From the NCBI GenBank assembly GCA_035279665.1, contig DATEHI010000119.1, forward strand, positions 1 to 59,800: DNA of 59,800 nucleotides. The letters run 5' to 3'. The position numbers were made by a program, and so were the translations under genes. The notes beneath the pieces were generated by a model. It was not told the origin of the DNA. It did not search any database and saw nothing but the letters and a program-made list of their open reading frames with translations. The DNA comes from CF-13 sp035279665. GTDB taxonomy: Bacteria; Chloroflexota; Dormibacteria; CF-121. This document shows, piece after piece, positions 14,409 through 22,164 of this stretch (position 1 is its first letter; each line of letters starts with the position of its first letter).

Positions 14409-14626
14409 TTCCGCACCCTAAACTCCGCGACAGCCGAAGAGGAGGGAACTTTTCGGCCGTCAGCGCGTATTTATCTCGGTGCATCAGACTCAGCGCGTGC
14501 CTTTTTGGCCACAGCTGGCGTTCGGTCCAGTGGGAAGTTGGGAGCTCCGGACTCGCGTGCGACGTAGCCCCCATTTCGCGCGTCTGATGGGTGATGCATT
14601 GGCGGCCTACGGCGGGTACTATCTAA
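14409..14626. other. Intergenic region after the paa operon
   Basis: 218 bp with no ORF that I trust. It should contain the paa terminator and the promoter of the MprF-like gene. I found no hairpin with a T-run and no clear -35/-10 pair. Confidence 0.4.
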
Positions 14627-16135
14627 GTGATCGGTAAGGAAGAAGGGAACGAGTCGGTCAAGGCGTTGCGGGAGCCCCTGCGCATGGGCTTGACCGTGAT
14701 GGTGCTGGGGGCAGCCGCACTCTCGCTGCAGGCCTGGCTCTCAAACCGCCACGTCTGGCGAACCGCCGGATTCGTCGCTGCCACGGCGCTGACCAAGGCG
14801 GCCATCGTCGTGGTGCTGGTACTTGTCGGCGCCGGTCTGCTGGTGGCCCTGCGGCCCAAGCGGACCGTGCAGCAGGCCTTGATGGTCATCGCCCTGGCCA
14901 ACGTCCTCCTGGGAATCGTCACCGGCCGCCCGGTGCTTGCGCTGGCCGGGGCGATCGGATTCGCCCTGATCGTGATCGCCCGCTCCCTCTGGTGGGAGCT
15001 GAGCGACACCCGTGCCAGCCGCCTTGGACGGTTCATCCTTCTAGCCGCTACCGGCCTGATCGTCGCCCTGTTCCTCGTCGAGCGTCCGAAGGGCACCCTG
15101 ATCGCGCTGTTCACCCTGGTCTTTCTGATTGCCCTTGGCGCCGGGCTGTGGGGCCTGATGCTTCTCGTCCGCAACGCACCGCTGCCGAGCAGCATCGGAC
15201 CGCTGGCGACCGTCTATGAGGAGTACGCCCGGGCCGGGATCAGCCCGTTCACGCTGATGCACGACAAGCGCTATTTCTGGAACGGCGAGCGCACGGCATA
15301 CCTGGCCTATGCGGCGAGGTCGGGCGCTGCAGTGGTCCTCGGCCCTGGGGTCGGCCCGGCGGCGGCGCTTGCCTCGCTCTACGCCGAATTCCGGGCGGAG
15401 AGTCACCGTCGTGGATGGCGTGTCGGCTTTTACCAGGTCCCCGAGGCGATGGCCGACGAGTTCGGTTGGGGCCATGGCTACCGCATCGGGTCCGAGGCGA
15501 TCGTGGACCTCGACGGCCTCACCCTGGAAGGCCCTCTCATGGCGAAGCTCCGCCACGAGGTCACCCGCGCGCAGCGTCACGGCGTGACCGTCACGATCGT
15601 TCCCGACGCCGCGATACCGCCGCAGACCCGACGGGCCATGCGCGGCCTCACCGAAATGCGGATCCAGAACCGGCATTTTGGCGAGATGGGATTCTCCGTG
15701 GGCCGCAATGATGACCTCCCGGCCGTCCCCACGACCGTCGGCCTCGCGCACGACGCCGCGGGCGAGCTGGTCGCCTATGTAACCTGGCTCTCGCTACCGG
15801 CCGCACGCGGTGTATCGCTCGATGCCATGCGGCGTCGCGCTGATGCGCCGGGCGGCACGATGGACCTCCTGCTGTACACCGGCCTGGCGCACTTCAAGGG
15901 CGCGGCCACCTGGGCGAGCCTTGGTCTGGCACCAGCGGGTGGCCCGTCGGCCTGCGGCCTCTCCGCGTTCAAGACGAAATTCCGGCCCACGTGGGAGCCG
16001 CGCTACATGGTGGCAGAACGATTGATGGATTGGCCGGTGGTCGCCGCGGCGACACTGCTACTGCATTACCCACAGCTGGCCCAGCATGTCACCGGGCGCG
16101 TGATGGCGCCGGTCAAATGGTTACGCGCCGCCTGA
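14627..16135 (+). CDS. MprF-like membrane protein with C-terminal DUF2156 aminoacyltransferase domain
   Basis: 502 aa from a GTG start. Five to six membrane segments occupy residues 20-185. The soluble part from about 195 is a DUF2156 domain (GNAT-like, as in MprF/LysX): WNGERTAYLAYAARSGAAVVLGPGVGP, HEVTRAQRHGVTVTIV, the FGEMGFSVGRND stretch and the KTKFRPTWEPRYMV finish are typical. These enzymes move Lys or Ala from aminoacyl-tRNA to membrane phosphatidylglycerol. With fewer helices than MprF it lacks a full flippase. The esterase gene overlaps its 3' end, suggesting a shared envelope-lipid role (inference). Confidence 0.75.
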   Translation: MIGKEEGNESVKALREPLRMGLTVMVLGAAALSLQAWLSNRHVWRTAGFVAATALTKAAIVVVLVLVGAGLLVALRPKRTVQQALMVIALANVLLGIVTGRPVLALAGAIGFALIVIARSLWWELSDTRASRLGRFILLAATGLIVALFLVERPKGTLIALFTLVFLIALGAGLWGLMLLVRNAPLPSSIGPLATVYEEYARAGISPFTLMHDKRYFWNGERTAYLAYAARSGAAVVLGPGVGPAAALASLYAEFRAESHRRGWRVGFYQVPEAMADEFGWGHGYRIGSEAIVDLDGLTLEGPLMAKLRHEVTRAQRHGVTVTIVPDAAIPPQTRRAMRGLTEMRIQNRHFGEMGFSVGRNDDLPAVPTTVGLAHDAAGELVAYVTWLSLPAARGVSLDAMRRRADAPGGTMDLLLYTGLAHFKGAATWASLGLAPAGGPSACGLSAFKTKFRPTWEPRYMVAERLMDWPVVAAATLLLHYPQLAQHVTGRVMAPVKWLRAA

Positions 16136-17589
16136 CCGGCGTGCGGGCACGCGCGACCCGCATACGGCCGCGATCCATCGCGAGGTGGTGGCCGCTCGGC
16201 ATCCTCGTGCTCCTGGCGTTTGCCGTTGCCTTGTTCGAGCGCAGCGCCACCTGGGGCAATCTCGATGGCGGGTTGCGTTCGCTCGATTTCGATCCCGAGC
16301 GCGCGCAACTGATCGAGGCATGGCTCGCCGGTGCGCTCTTCGCGTTTGGCGGGGCCATCATCACGGGCCGCCCGTGGTTATCCAGCATCTTCGCCGTCGG
16401 TTTCGTCGGCCTGACGTACACCCTGCCGTTAGGGGCGAGGCTTGTCGAACAGACACCAACGCTCTTCGGCATACGCGAGCGTGTCTCCGCCGGCGCGATC
16501 CAGCACAACCGGGTGGTCGCTCTCGCCGTGGCGTTTCTCATCGCCGTGGTCGCTGCGGCCGTCGCCGACTTACTTGGGCGAGAGGTGCGCCGTCACCTTC
16601 GGGAGCGCCAGTCGCGCACCCGTGCTGTTCGCTCCGCTGCCCTGGGCGGCGCGCTGATCTTCACGATCCTGCTGGCTGGCGGCGTCGATCCGCTGCTGCG
16701 GGTCGGTCCCGACGCCGGTGTGTATTCCCCTGCGCCGGTCGTCGCTCGGCCGGTCAGCGCCGCGGGACAAGCGGCCCCGACCGAGCCCGTCCCGAGCGCG
16801 GGCGAGGTTGCGCAGGGGACCTATTACAGCGCGGCCATGCGGGAGTCTCGTCACTTCTACATCTATCTCCCACCGAGCTACGCCTTGCGCTCCGCAGCTC
16901 ACCGGCACTATCCGACGATCTACCTGCTGCATGGTGATCCGTCGAATTCCGGTGAATGGCTTCGTTATGGCACGCCGGCCGTGTTCGATACCGGCTTCGC
17001 CCAGGGCGACCTGTCCGAGGCCATCCTGGTGATGCCCGATGGAAATGGTCACGTGACGGTGGCAACCCAATGGGCCAACCGCCGGGATGGTCGTGACCGG
17101 ATCGAGGATGCGACGCTCGAGTTGGTTGCGTACGTCGATCAGCAGTATCGGACGGCCGCGGATCGGCAGTACCGAATCATCGGCGGGCTCTCGTCTGGTG
17201 CCTATGGCGCGGTCAACATCGCGGCGCGCCATCCGGACGTTTTCGGGGTGGCGATGGGGTTCTCTGGTTATTACGTCGCCCGCGGCCCTGTCTTCGGCGT
17301 CGATCGCCCCTTTGCCGACAGCAACAGCCCGACCATCATCGTCCAGCGCAGCGCCGCGGCCCGCACCGTCCACTACATCCTGACGGTTGGCGCGGGCGAT
17401 CCGTACCGCGCGTCGACAGAAGGCTTCGTGCAACAACTTCGCCGGCTGGGGGTCACCACCGACTTCGAGCTCATTCCGGGTGGAGGACATGGTGGTCGTC
17501 TCTTCTGGGAGGGGCTGCTCTTCGGCCTCAAGGTCATCGAGCCGCAGCTCGCGGCGATGCCGGCGCCGCCCAACCCGACCCGCGGGTAA
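16117..17589 (+). CDS. Membrane-anchored esterase (PF00756, Fes/antigen 85-like)
   Basis: 490 aa from ATG 16117, overlapping the preceding gene by 19 bp. Residues 20-195 hold about four membrane helices, then a Pro/Ala linker. The catalytic domain starts near 240: HFYIYLPPSYA and YPTIYLLHGDPSNSGEW (oxyanion), ILVMPDGNG, the nucleophile elbow GGLSSGAYGAVNIAARHPDVF with Ser, and GGGHGGRLFWEGLL supplying the His. Such hydrolases act outside the cell on acyl esters. A pairing with the DUF2156 transferase could mean making and removing aminoacyl or acyl groups on lipids, which is inference. Confidence 0.78.
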   Translation: MVTRRLTGVRARATRIRPRSIARWWPLGILVLLAFAVALFERSATWGNLDGGLRSLDFDPERAQLIEAWLAGALFAFGGAIITGRPWLSSIFAVGFVGLTYTLPLGARLVEQTPTLFGIRERVSAGAIQHNRVVALAVAFLIAVVAAAVADLLGREVRRHLRERQSRTRAVRSAALGGALIFTILLAGGVDPLLRVGPDAGVYSPAPVVARPVSAAGQAAPTEPVPSAGEVAQGTYYSAAMRESRHFYIYLPPSYALRSAAHRHYPTIYLLHGDPSNSGEWLRYGTPAVFDTGFAQGDLSEAILVMPDGNGHVTVATQWANRRDGRDRIEDATLELVAYVDQQYRTAADRQYRIIGGLSSGAYGAVNIAARHPDVFGVAMGFSGYYVARGPVFGVDRPFADSNSPTIIVQRSAAARTVHYILTVGAGDPYRASTEGFVQQLRRLGVTTDFELIPGGGHGGRLFWEGLLFGLKVIEPQLAAMPAPPNPTRG

Positions 17590-17606
17590 CGACGATCATC
17601 CGTTTG

Positions 17607-17620
17607 CGAACCACAGTTCG
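17607..17620 (+). promoter_or_regulatory. LexA-type SOS box upstream of structured RNA copy 2
   Basis: CGAAC-CACA-GTTCG is a perfect palindrome in both 5-bp arms and matches the LexA operator of Gram-positive-type SOS systems. GAAC begins 16 bp before TTGCGG, as at copy 1. The preceding CCGTTTG is also shared by both loci. Confidence 0.75.
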
Positions 17621-17623
17621 GAG

Positions 17624-17652
17624 TTGCGGTGGATAACGTGGCACTTTACGCT
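17624..17652 (+). promoter_or_regulatory. Promoter of structured RNA copy 2 (TTGCGG-17-TACGCT)
   Basis: TTGCGG (17624-17629), a 17-bp spacer and TACGCT (17647-17652). The start would fall at about 17659, the first base of GCGACCTG. The -10 is weak by consensus (TAnnnT only), but the layout repeats that of copy 1 exactly. Confidence 0.6.
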
Positions 17653-17658
17653 ACGCCC

Positions 17659-17850
17659 GCGACCTGTCAGAAAGCCAGCCGATGAAGGAAACGACATCGG
17701 TCGGCTCCCGAACCCCGGGCCCGCAAGGACCCGATCAGTACGGAGCGAAGGTCTTCCCGGAAACGGGTGGACTGGGCGGCGGTAAGGGCTCGTTGGGTCA
17801 CACCGGCGGGTTATCAACCGTAACGACGGGTCGCTTCAATTTTCTGCAGG
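17659..17850 (+). ncRNA. LexA-box-driven structured RNA, copy 2 (unrecognised family)
   Basis: About 190 nt. The first 20 nt are identical to copy 1. P1 pairs 17659-17666 with 17827-17834 (one U-A of copy 1 becomes U-G). P2 17679-17684/17695-17700 keeps the loop AAGGAAACGA while four of its six pairs have changed on both sides. The middle domain is closed by CTCC/GGAG (17705, 17742) and holds one GNRA hairpin (GCAA at 17723) with an A-C mismatch at the place where copy 1 has the same mismatch flipped. P4 has a GAAA loop (17760). GGACTGGGCGGCGG (17769), P5 (17789-17810), AACCGTAACG (17816) and the ATTTTCTG tail (17839) are all retained. It lies in the gap between the esterase and LysE genes. 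Confidence 0.8.
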
Positions 17851-17924
17851 TTCTGCCGGCTTTGCCTTCCCGAGCTTGGCAGACCTGTGTGCCCTTTGCC
17901 ATAGGATTGCTGGCGTGAGCACAG

Positions 17925-18608
17925 ATGGCCAGGGCGCTGGTCCTCGGATTCCTTATCGGGTTCCCCATCGCCGCATCGCCGGGCCCGATCTTCTCTCTGG
18001 TCCTGCGCCGCACCCTCTCGCGCGGCTCGCGTAGCGGCCTCGTCTCCGGACTCGGGGTCGCGACCGGCGACGCCATCTATGCGGGGCTGGCGGCCTTCGG
18101 CGTTGCCGCCATCACGAACGTGCTGCTGGAGCAGCGGCGCTGGCTCGGCCTTGGCGGCGGCGTCGCCATCGCCCTGATCGGCCTGCGGACGATTCGCTCA
18201 GGCCGCCATCGCGAACGTCTCAAACGCTCCCCGGGCATTCAAGCGCCGCACGCTTGGGCCGGCGGGCCCGCCCCGGAGGGGGAGGGAAACGAGATAGGCG
18301 GCCTTGCCTTGCACTATGGCTCGATGGTGGCGCTCACGCTCGGCAATCCGGCTACGATCCTGTCCTTCATTGCGGTGTTTGCCGGTTTTGGATTACGCGT
18401 CGGTGCGGGCTGGCAGCCGGCCGTGGCATTGGTCGCCGGTGTCATGCTCGGATCCGCGCTGTGGTGGCTCGGGTTGGCCGCCGCCGTGTCGGTCATTCGC
18501 CGGCGTTTGACGCCACGGATCATACGCGGCATCGGCATTGTCGCCGGGCTGGCTTTGATTGGCTTCGGAACCGTGGCTGCGGCTAGCTCTTTAGTTCGAC
18601 CGGGATGA
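17925..18608 (+). CDS. LysE-family translocator with in-frame repeat insertion
   Basis: 227 aa. FLIGFPIAASPGPIFSLVLRRTLSRGSRSGLVSGLGVATGDAIYAGL is the LysE (PF01810) N-terminal signature, and GNPATILSFIAVFAGFG the matching C-terminal one; five to six helices in all. The family exports amino acids or related metabolites. Residues of about 101-123, between the two halves, read QAPHAWAGGPAPEGEGNEIGG and are encoded by C/G-rich palindromic DNA ending in GGAGGGGGAGGGAAAC, the same purine motif as the intergenic hairpin repeats, so the loop was probably lengthened by a repeat. The 3' end overlaps the HtrA-like gene by 26 bp (convergent). Confidence 0.8.
   Translation: MARALVLGFLIGFPIAASPGPIFSLVLRRTLSRGSRSGLVSGLGVATGDAIYAGLAAFGVAAITNVLLEQRRWLGLGGGVAIALIGLRTIRSGRHRERLKRSPGIQAPHAWAGGPAPEGEGNEIGGLALHYGSMVALTLGNPATILSFIAVFAGFGLRVGAGWQPAVALVAGVMLGSALWWLGLAAAVSVIRRRLTPRIIRGIGIVAGLALIGFGTVAAASSLVRPG
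18246..18290. repeat. Repeat-derived insertion within the LysE coding region
   Basis: A C/G-rich stretch with GGGCC-GGC-GGGCCC and ending CCCCGGAGGGGGAGGGAAAC. The second half of this matches the right arm and purine tail of hairpins at 30093 and 45985. It is translated in frame in a loop between membrane segments. Confidence 0.45.
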
Positions 18609-19542
18609 TGGTCTGTTTGAGCAGCTCGGTGCCGCGCAGCACCTGCGCCTCCGCGGGAATTCCGACGGGCCAGTCGGTCAGGAAGTGCTGGAGATCCTCG
18701 ACGTTCTTGATGGTGTGATTCGCCAGGCTCACCAGGACGTCTTCTTTCTTCAGACCCGCGCGCTGCGCCGGCCCATTCGCATCGAGGTGGGCCACCCGGA
18801 CGCCGATGTCCTGATCGAGTTGGTAGTAGCGGTTGACGCGCCGGTGGATGGGCCAGGTCTCACCCGTGACGCCGAGGTAGGAACGGACCACGTGGCCATC
18901 GCGAATCAGCACGGAGACGACCCGCTGCGCCGTGTTGCTCGGCACGGCAAAGCAGATGCCCTGCGCCATGGCGATGATCGCCGTATTGATGCCGACTACC
19001 TGGCCGCGGGTATCAACCAGCGGTCCGCCCGAGTTGCCGGGGTTCAGGGCCGCATCCGTCTGGATGATGTTCTCGATGGTGCGGCCGCTCTGCGCCCGCA
19101 TGGTGCGGCCGACGGCGCTGACGACACCGGTCGTCACCGTGGACTGAAACCCGAACGGGTGCCCGATCGCGACCACCAGCTGTCCGACCCTGAGCTGGCT
19201 GGAGTCGCCCAACCGGGCGTGGGGGAGACCGGCGCCCGACGCTCGTAGGACGGCGAGGTCGGTATGGGGATCTTTGCCCACCAGCTCCGCCTTGAGGGAT
19301 GAGCCATCACGCAGGGTAAGCTCATAGGCCTTCACGGCGCTGACAACATGGCTGTTGGTGAGGGCGTAGCCGTCGGGTGTGATCAGCATCCCAGTGCCGA
19401 CGCCGCTGACGCCAACGACGGCGGGGCCGACCGACTCGACGACCGAGATGACGGCCCTGGAGTAGCTATCCAGGAGATCGACGTCGGAGACCATTTCGTC
19501 GGTCGTACCCAACCCCGGCAGTGTTAAACAAGTGCTTATCAT
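18583..19542 (-). CDS. HtrA/DegP-like serine protease with one PDZ domain, no visible signal
   Basis: 319 aa. The trypsin-like domain has all triad residues in standard context: LTNSHVV (His), TDLAVLRA (Asp) and LNPGNSGGPL (Ser). A PDZ domain follows from about residue 225 (YLGVTGETW, then AQRAGLKKEDVLVSL). HtrA proteins degrade misfolded envelope proteins, but here the N-terminus (MISTCLTLPGLGTTDEMVSDVDLLDSYS) shows neither a signal peptide nor a membrane helix. A start at Met17 (19494) is also possible and changes nothing in this respect. It may be cytoplasmic, like some chloroflexotal HtrA-type proteins. Confident on family, not on location. Confidence 0.88.
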   Translation of the reverse strand: MISTCLTLPGLGTTDEMVSDVDLLDSYSRAVISVVESVGPAVVGVSGVGTGMLITPDGYALTNSHVVSAVKAYELTLRDGSSLKAELVGKDPHTDLAVLRASGAGLPHARLGDSSQLRVGQLVVAIGHPFGFQSTVTTGVVSAVGRTMRAQSGRTIENIIQTDAALNPGNSGGPLVDTRGQVVGINTAIIAMAQGICFAVPSNTAQRVVSVLIRDGHVVRSYLGVTGETWPIHRRVNRYYQLDQDIGVRVAHLDANGPAQRAGLKKEDVLVSLANHTIKNVEDLQHFLTDWPVGIPAEAQVLRGTELLKQTIIPVELKS

Positions 19543-19550
19543 GGGCGGCG

Positions 19551-19823
19551 ATGGAACCGCCCGATTTCACGAAACGAATCGTCGATTTCGACCGGTTGCT
19601 GGAGGGCGAGAACCGGGACAATTTCGACGCACATGATGTCGGGCATTGGCGTGCCGTCTACACCGACCTGGTCCGGTTCAAGGAGGAGCTGCTCGGGCAG
19701 ACACGCGAGCACATCGAGCAGGTTCCCGAGACAAAGAAGGAGCTGGGCGGGGTCGACATCCCGTTCCTCGAGGCGGAAATGAAGCGGCTGCGGCGCGGCC
19801 TGGAGTTCTGGCAGTCGCGCTAA
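19551..19823 (+). CDS. Small uncharacterised helical protein
   Basis: 90 aa from ATG 19551 (MEPPDFTKRIVDFDRLLEGE). Mostly charged and predicted helical: DLVRFKEELLGQTREHIEQVPETKKELGGVDIPFLEAEMKRLRRGLEFW. I do not recognise the family. It is divergent from the HtrA-like gene and about 100 bp ahead of the HD-GYP gene. Codon usage and the absence of a better frame support a real gene. Confidence 0.6.
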   Translation: MEPPDFTKRIVDFDRLLEGENRDNFDAHDVGHWRAVYTDLVRFKEELLGQTREHIEQVPETKKELGGVDIPFLEAEMKRLRRGLEFWQSR

Positions 19824-19921
19824 GCGGCTCATTGACTGGGTCCGAATGGCCCAATCCGGAACCGGGTCGGGTCACCGCAACGGTCTTCGAAAGGTAGCCG
19901 CCAGATCATCGAATCGGCGCC

Positions 19922-21625
19922 ATGCGGCTTCCCATTCGTTACAAGATCATCGTGCCGTTCGCGGTGCTGCTGGTCTTTGTCGGGGTGATCGGCAGCGGCG
20001 TCGCGACGGCACGCTTGACCGATGCCGCGGCCGCGAAATTCGACGCCGACCTGCTGCACAGCAGCTTGCTGGCCAACCAATCCGTGGCACAGGTGGAAGC
20101 AGCGCGCCTCGCGGACTTGCGCCTCGCCACCGATACCGTTGGCGTGGCGGAGTCGCTGGCCGCGAACGATATCGATGGCCTGACGCGGTTGCTGACGCCG
20201 ATTGCCGGCAACGTCACCACGGCCAGTATCCAGCTCCGGGTGCTCGACGTCGATGGCAGGGAGGTCCTTCGCATCCAGGGTTCGCGAAACAGCTCCGGAC
20301 CGGTCGCCGTCTTGAACCCCTCCGAGTTCGCCACGGAGCCCGCGGTCGTCAAGGTCCTTTCGGGCGAGCCCGACCCGATAGCCGGCGACCGGCGGGTCTT
20401 TCTTTCCAGCCCGCACGCGCAACCGGTCCTGTACTGGACTGGGGCGGTGCGCACGTCCGGCCAGCGAATCGTTGGCGCGGTCCTGGTCGGCCAGTCGCTC
20501 GCCGAGATTGCCAAGGGAATCGACGGGTCGGCTTTTTACGACCGTTCTGGTACGTTGCTGGCGAGTGCGCTGGCGAGCCCGCCGATTGCCAGCGACGCGG
20601 TGCGGCGTCAAGTGACGGCGCAGACGACGGTTCGGCCGACGATTGATGAGAGCCACCCGGGTCACGCCTACTGGGCGCTATTCAGCACCTGGACCATGCG
20701 TGGCAGCCAGTTCGGATACCTGGCGGTCCAGGCCAACGCCGATTCGCTGTTGAGCGTGGTGAATCAGGTCCGTCTGATCCTGACGTTGGTCTTTACCGCA
20801 GCCGCGTTGCTGACGCTGCTGGTCGGCACGGCGACCGCGTCGCGGCTGACCCGCCCCATCGAGGGCCTCGTGCGTTCGATGCGGGCGGTATCGGCGGGAA
20901 ATCTCCAGCATCGGGCCAGCGTCACCTCCAAAGACGAGATCGGGTATCTCGCACAGGCCTTCAACGAGATGACCGCCAGCCTCGAGGAAAAGACGGCGGC
21001 GCTCGAGGAAACGGCATTTGCCAGCATGGAGGCCCTGGCCCGGGCGATCGACGCGCGCGACCCCTCGACCTTTGGGCACTCCGCTCGCGTCGCCGCCGTG
21101 AGCATCGAAATCGCCGACGAGATGCAGCTGCCCGCGAAGGAGCGCGAGTCGCTGCGCCGGGCGGCGCTGCTGCATGACATCGGCAAGATCGGGGTCCAGG
21201 ACCGCGTACTGCGGAAGCCCGGCCCCCTCAACGACGCCGAGATGGACGAAATGCGCGAGCATTCGCGGATCGGCCACGACATGCTCCAAGGGCTGCGCTT
21301 CCTGCGGCCGAGCTTGCCCGGCATTCTGCATCACCATGAGCGCTGGGACGGCGGCGGCTATCCGTCCGGGATTAGCGGAACCGAGATCCCGCTGCTCGTC
21401 CGGATCATCGCGGTGGCGGACGTCTTCGACGCCCTCACCTCCGATCGACCGTACCGTCAAGGGCTCAGCTTCGAGGCCGCCACCGCCGCGATCCGCCACG
21501 ACGCAGGGATGAAATTCGACCCCGATGTCGTCTCGGCGTTCATGGCGCGGCGCCCGGTCATCGAGGCGTTGCTCCGCAAGATGGGAAAGACCGTCTTGAG
21601 CACGCAGCAGACGGAGGCCGCATGA
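19922..21625 (+). CDS. Membrane receptor with HAMP and HD-GYP c-di-GMP phosphodiesterase domain
   Basis: 567 aa. Helix 1 at residues 9-30, a Cache-like extracellular sensor (about 35-275), helix 2 at about 280-303, HAMP (304-360), a short coiled coil (MTASLEEKTAALEETAF) and HD-GYP (about 365-545). The HD-GYP domain is complete: LLHDIGKIGVQD, ILHHHERWDGGGYPSG and AVADVFDALTSDRPYR supply the metal and substrate residues, so it should hydrolyse c-di-GMP in response to an outside signal. Its stop overlaps the start of the next gene (ATGA). A paralogue is encoded at 23030-24787 on the other strand. Confidence 0.9.
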   Translation: MRLPIRYKIIVPFAVLLVFVGVIGSGVATARLTDAAAAKFDADLLHSSLLANQSVAQVEAARLADLRLATDTVGVAESLAANDIDGLTRLLTPIAGNVTTASIQLRVLDVDGREVLRIQGSRNSSGPVAVLNPSEFATEPAVVKVLSGEPDPIAGDRRVFLSSPHAQPVLYWTGAVRTSGQRIVGAVLVGQSLAEIAKGIDGSAFYDRSGTLLASALASPPIASDAVRRQVTAQTTVRPTIDESHPGHAYWALFSTWTMRGSQFGYLAVQANADSLLSVVNQVRLILTLVFTAAALLTLLVGTATASRLTRPIEGLVRSMRAVSAGNLQHRASVTSKDEIGYLAQAFNEMTASLEEKTAALEETAFASMEALARAIDARDPSTFGHSARVAAVSIEIADEMQLPAKERESLRRAALLHDIGKIGVQDRVLRKPGPLNDAEMDEMREHSRIGHDMLQGLRFLRPSLPGILHHHERWDGGGYPSGISGTEIPLLVRIIAVADVFDALTSDRPYRQGLSFEAATAAIRHDAGMKFDPDVVSAFMARRPVIEALLRKMGKTVLSTQQTEAA

Positions 21626-22164
21626 GGTCGCGCCTGGTGCGCATCGTGGGGACTGTCGCCTTGCTTCCGCTCTTCGGGTTGGTGTTCTGGGTAGCGGCGA
21701 CCGTGGCGTCGAGCATTCCGGGGCTGGCCGCCCTCGCCGTCAACGTCCATGGCCTCGGCCTGGTCAGCTACGCGGCGGAGTCGCTGCAGCGGCCCGCGCC
21801 GCTGTCAGTGCAGGTGCTCGAGGACGCCGCTGGGGACGCGAGCAGCGCCGTGGCATCGCACGCAACCACGCCGGCGACCAGCGCCGCACCGACCAGTGCC
21901 GCGACGGCCCGACCAGTAGCGACACCCATCCTCCCGCTCCCCAAGCCGACCGCGGTGCCGCTGCCGACGCCGACACCCCCGCCGCTTCCGGTGCCAACGC
22001 CGACGCCGAAACCGACGGCCACGCCCACACCCACGCCGACGCCGACGCCGACGCCCGCGCCGACGCCCACGCCGACGCCGAGGCCGACGCCTAGCCCACT
22101 ACCGCTGCCACTACCACTGCCGCTTCCACTGCCGGTTCCGGTCCTGCCCGGCTTGCTGCAATGA
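21622..22164 (+). CDS. Membrane-anchored Pro/Thr-repeat surface protein
   Basis: 180 aa. A hydrophobic signal/anchor (IVGTVALLPLFGLVFWVAATVASS) is followed by a conserved stretch LAVNVHGLGLVSYAAESLQRPAPLSVQVLEDAAGDA shared with the next gene, then about 100 residues of Pro-Thr and Pro-Leu repeats ending in LPVPVLPGLLQ. It resembles a cell-wall-spanning stalk with almost no distal domain. It overlaps the HD-GYP gene by 4 bp and its stop overlaps the next start, so the three are one operon. Function unknown. Confidence 0.7.
   Translation: MRSRLVRIVGTVALLPLFGLVFWVAATVASSIPGLAALAVNVHGLGLVSYAAESLQRPAPLSVQVLEDAAGDASSAVASHATTPATSAAPTSAATARPVATPILPLPKPTAVPLPTPTPPPLPVPTPTPKPTATPTPTPTPTPTPAPTPTPTPRPTPSPLPLPLPLPLPLPVPVLPGLLQ
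22015..22135 (+). repeat. Simple codon repeats encoding (TP)n and (PL)n
   Basis: Runs of ACGCCG/ACGCCC hexamers followed by CTGCCA/CTTCCA-type hexamers make a tract likely to change length by slippage in steps of two codons, keeping the frame. Confidence 0.7.
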
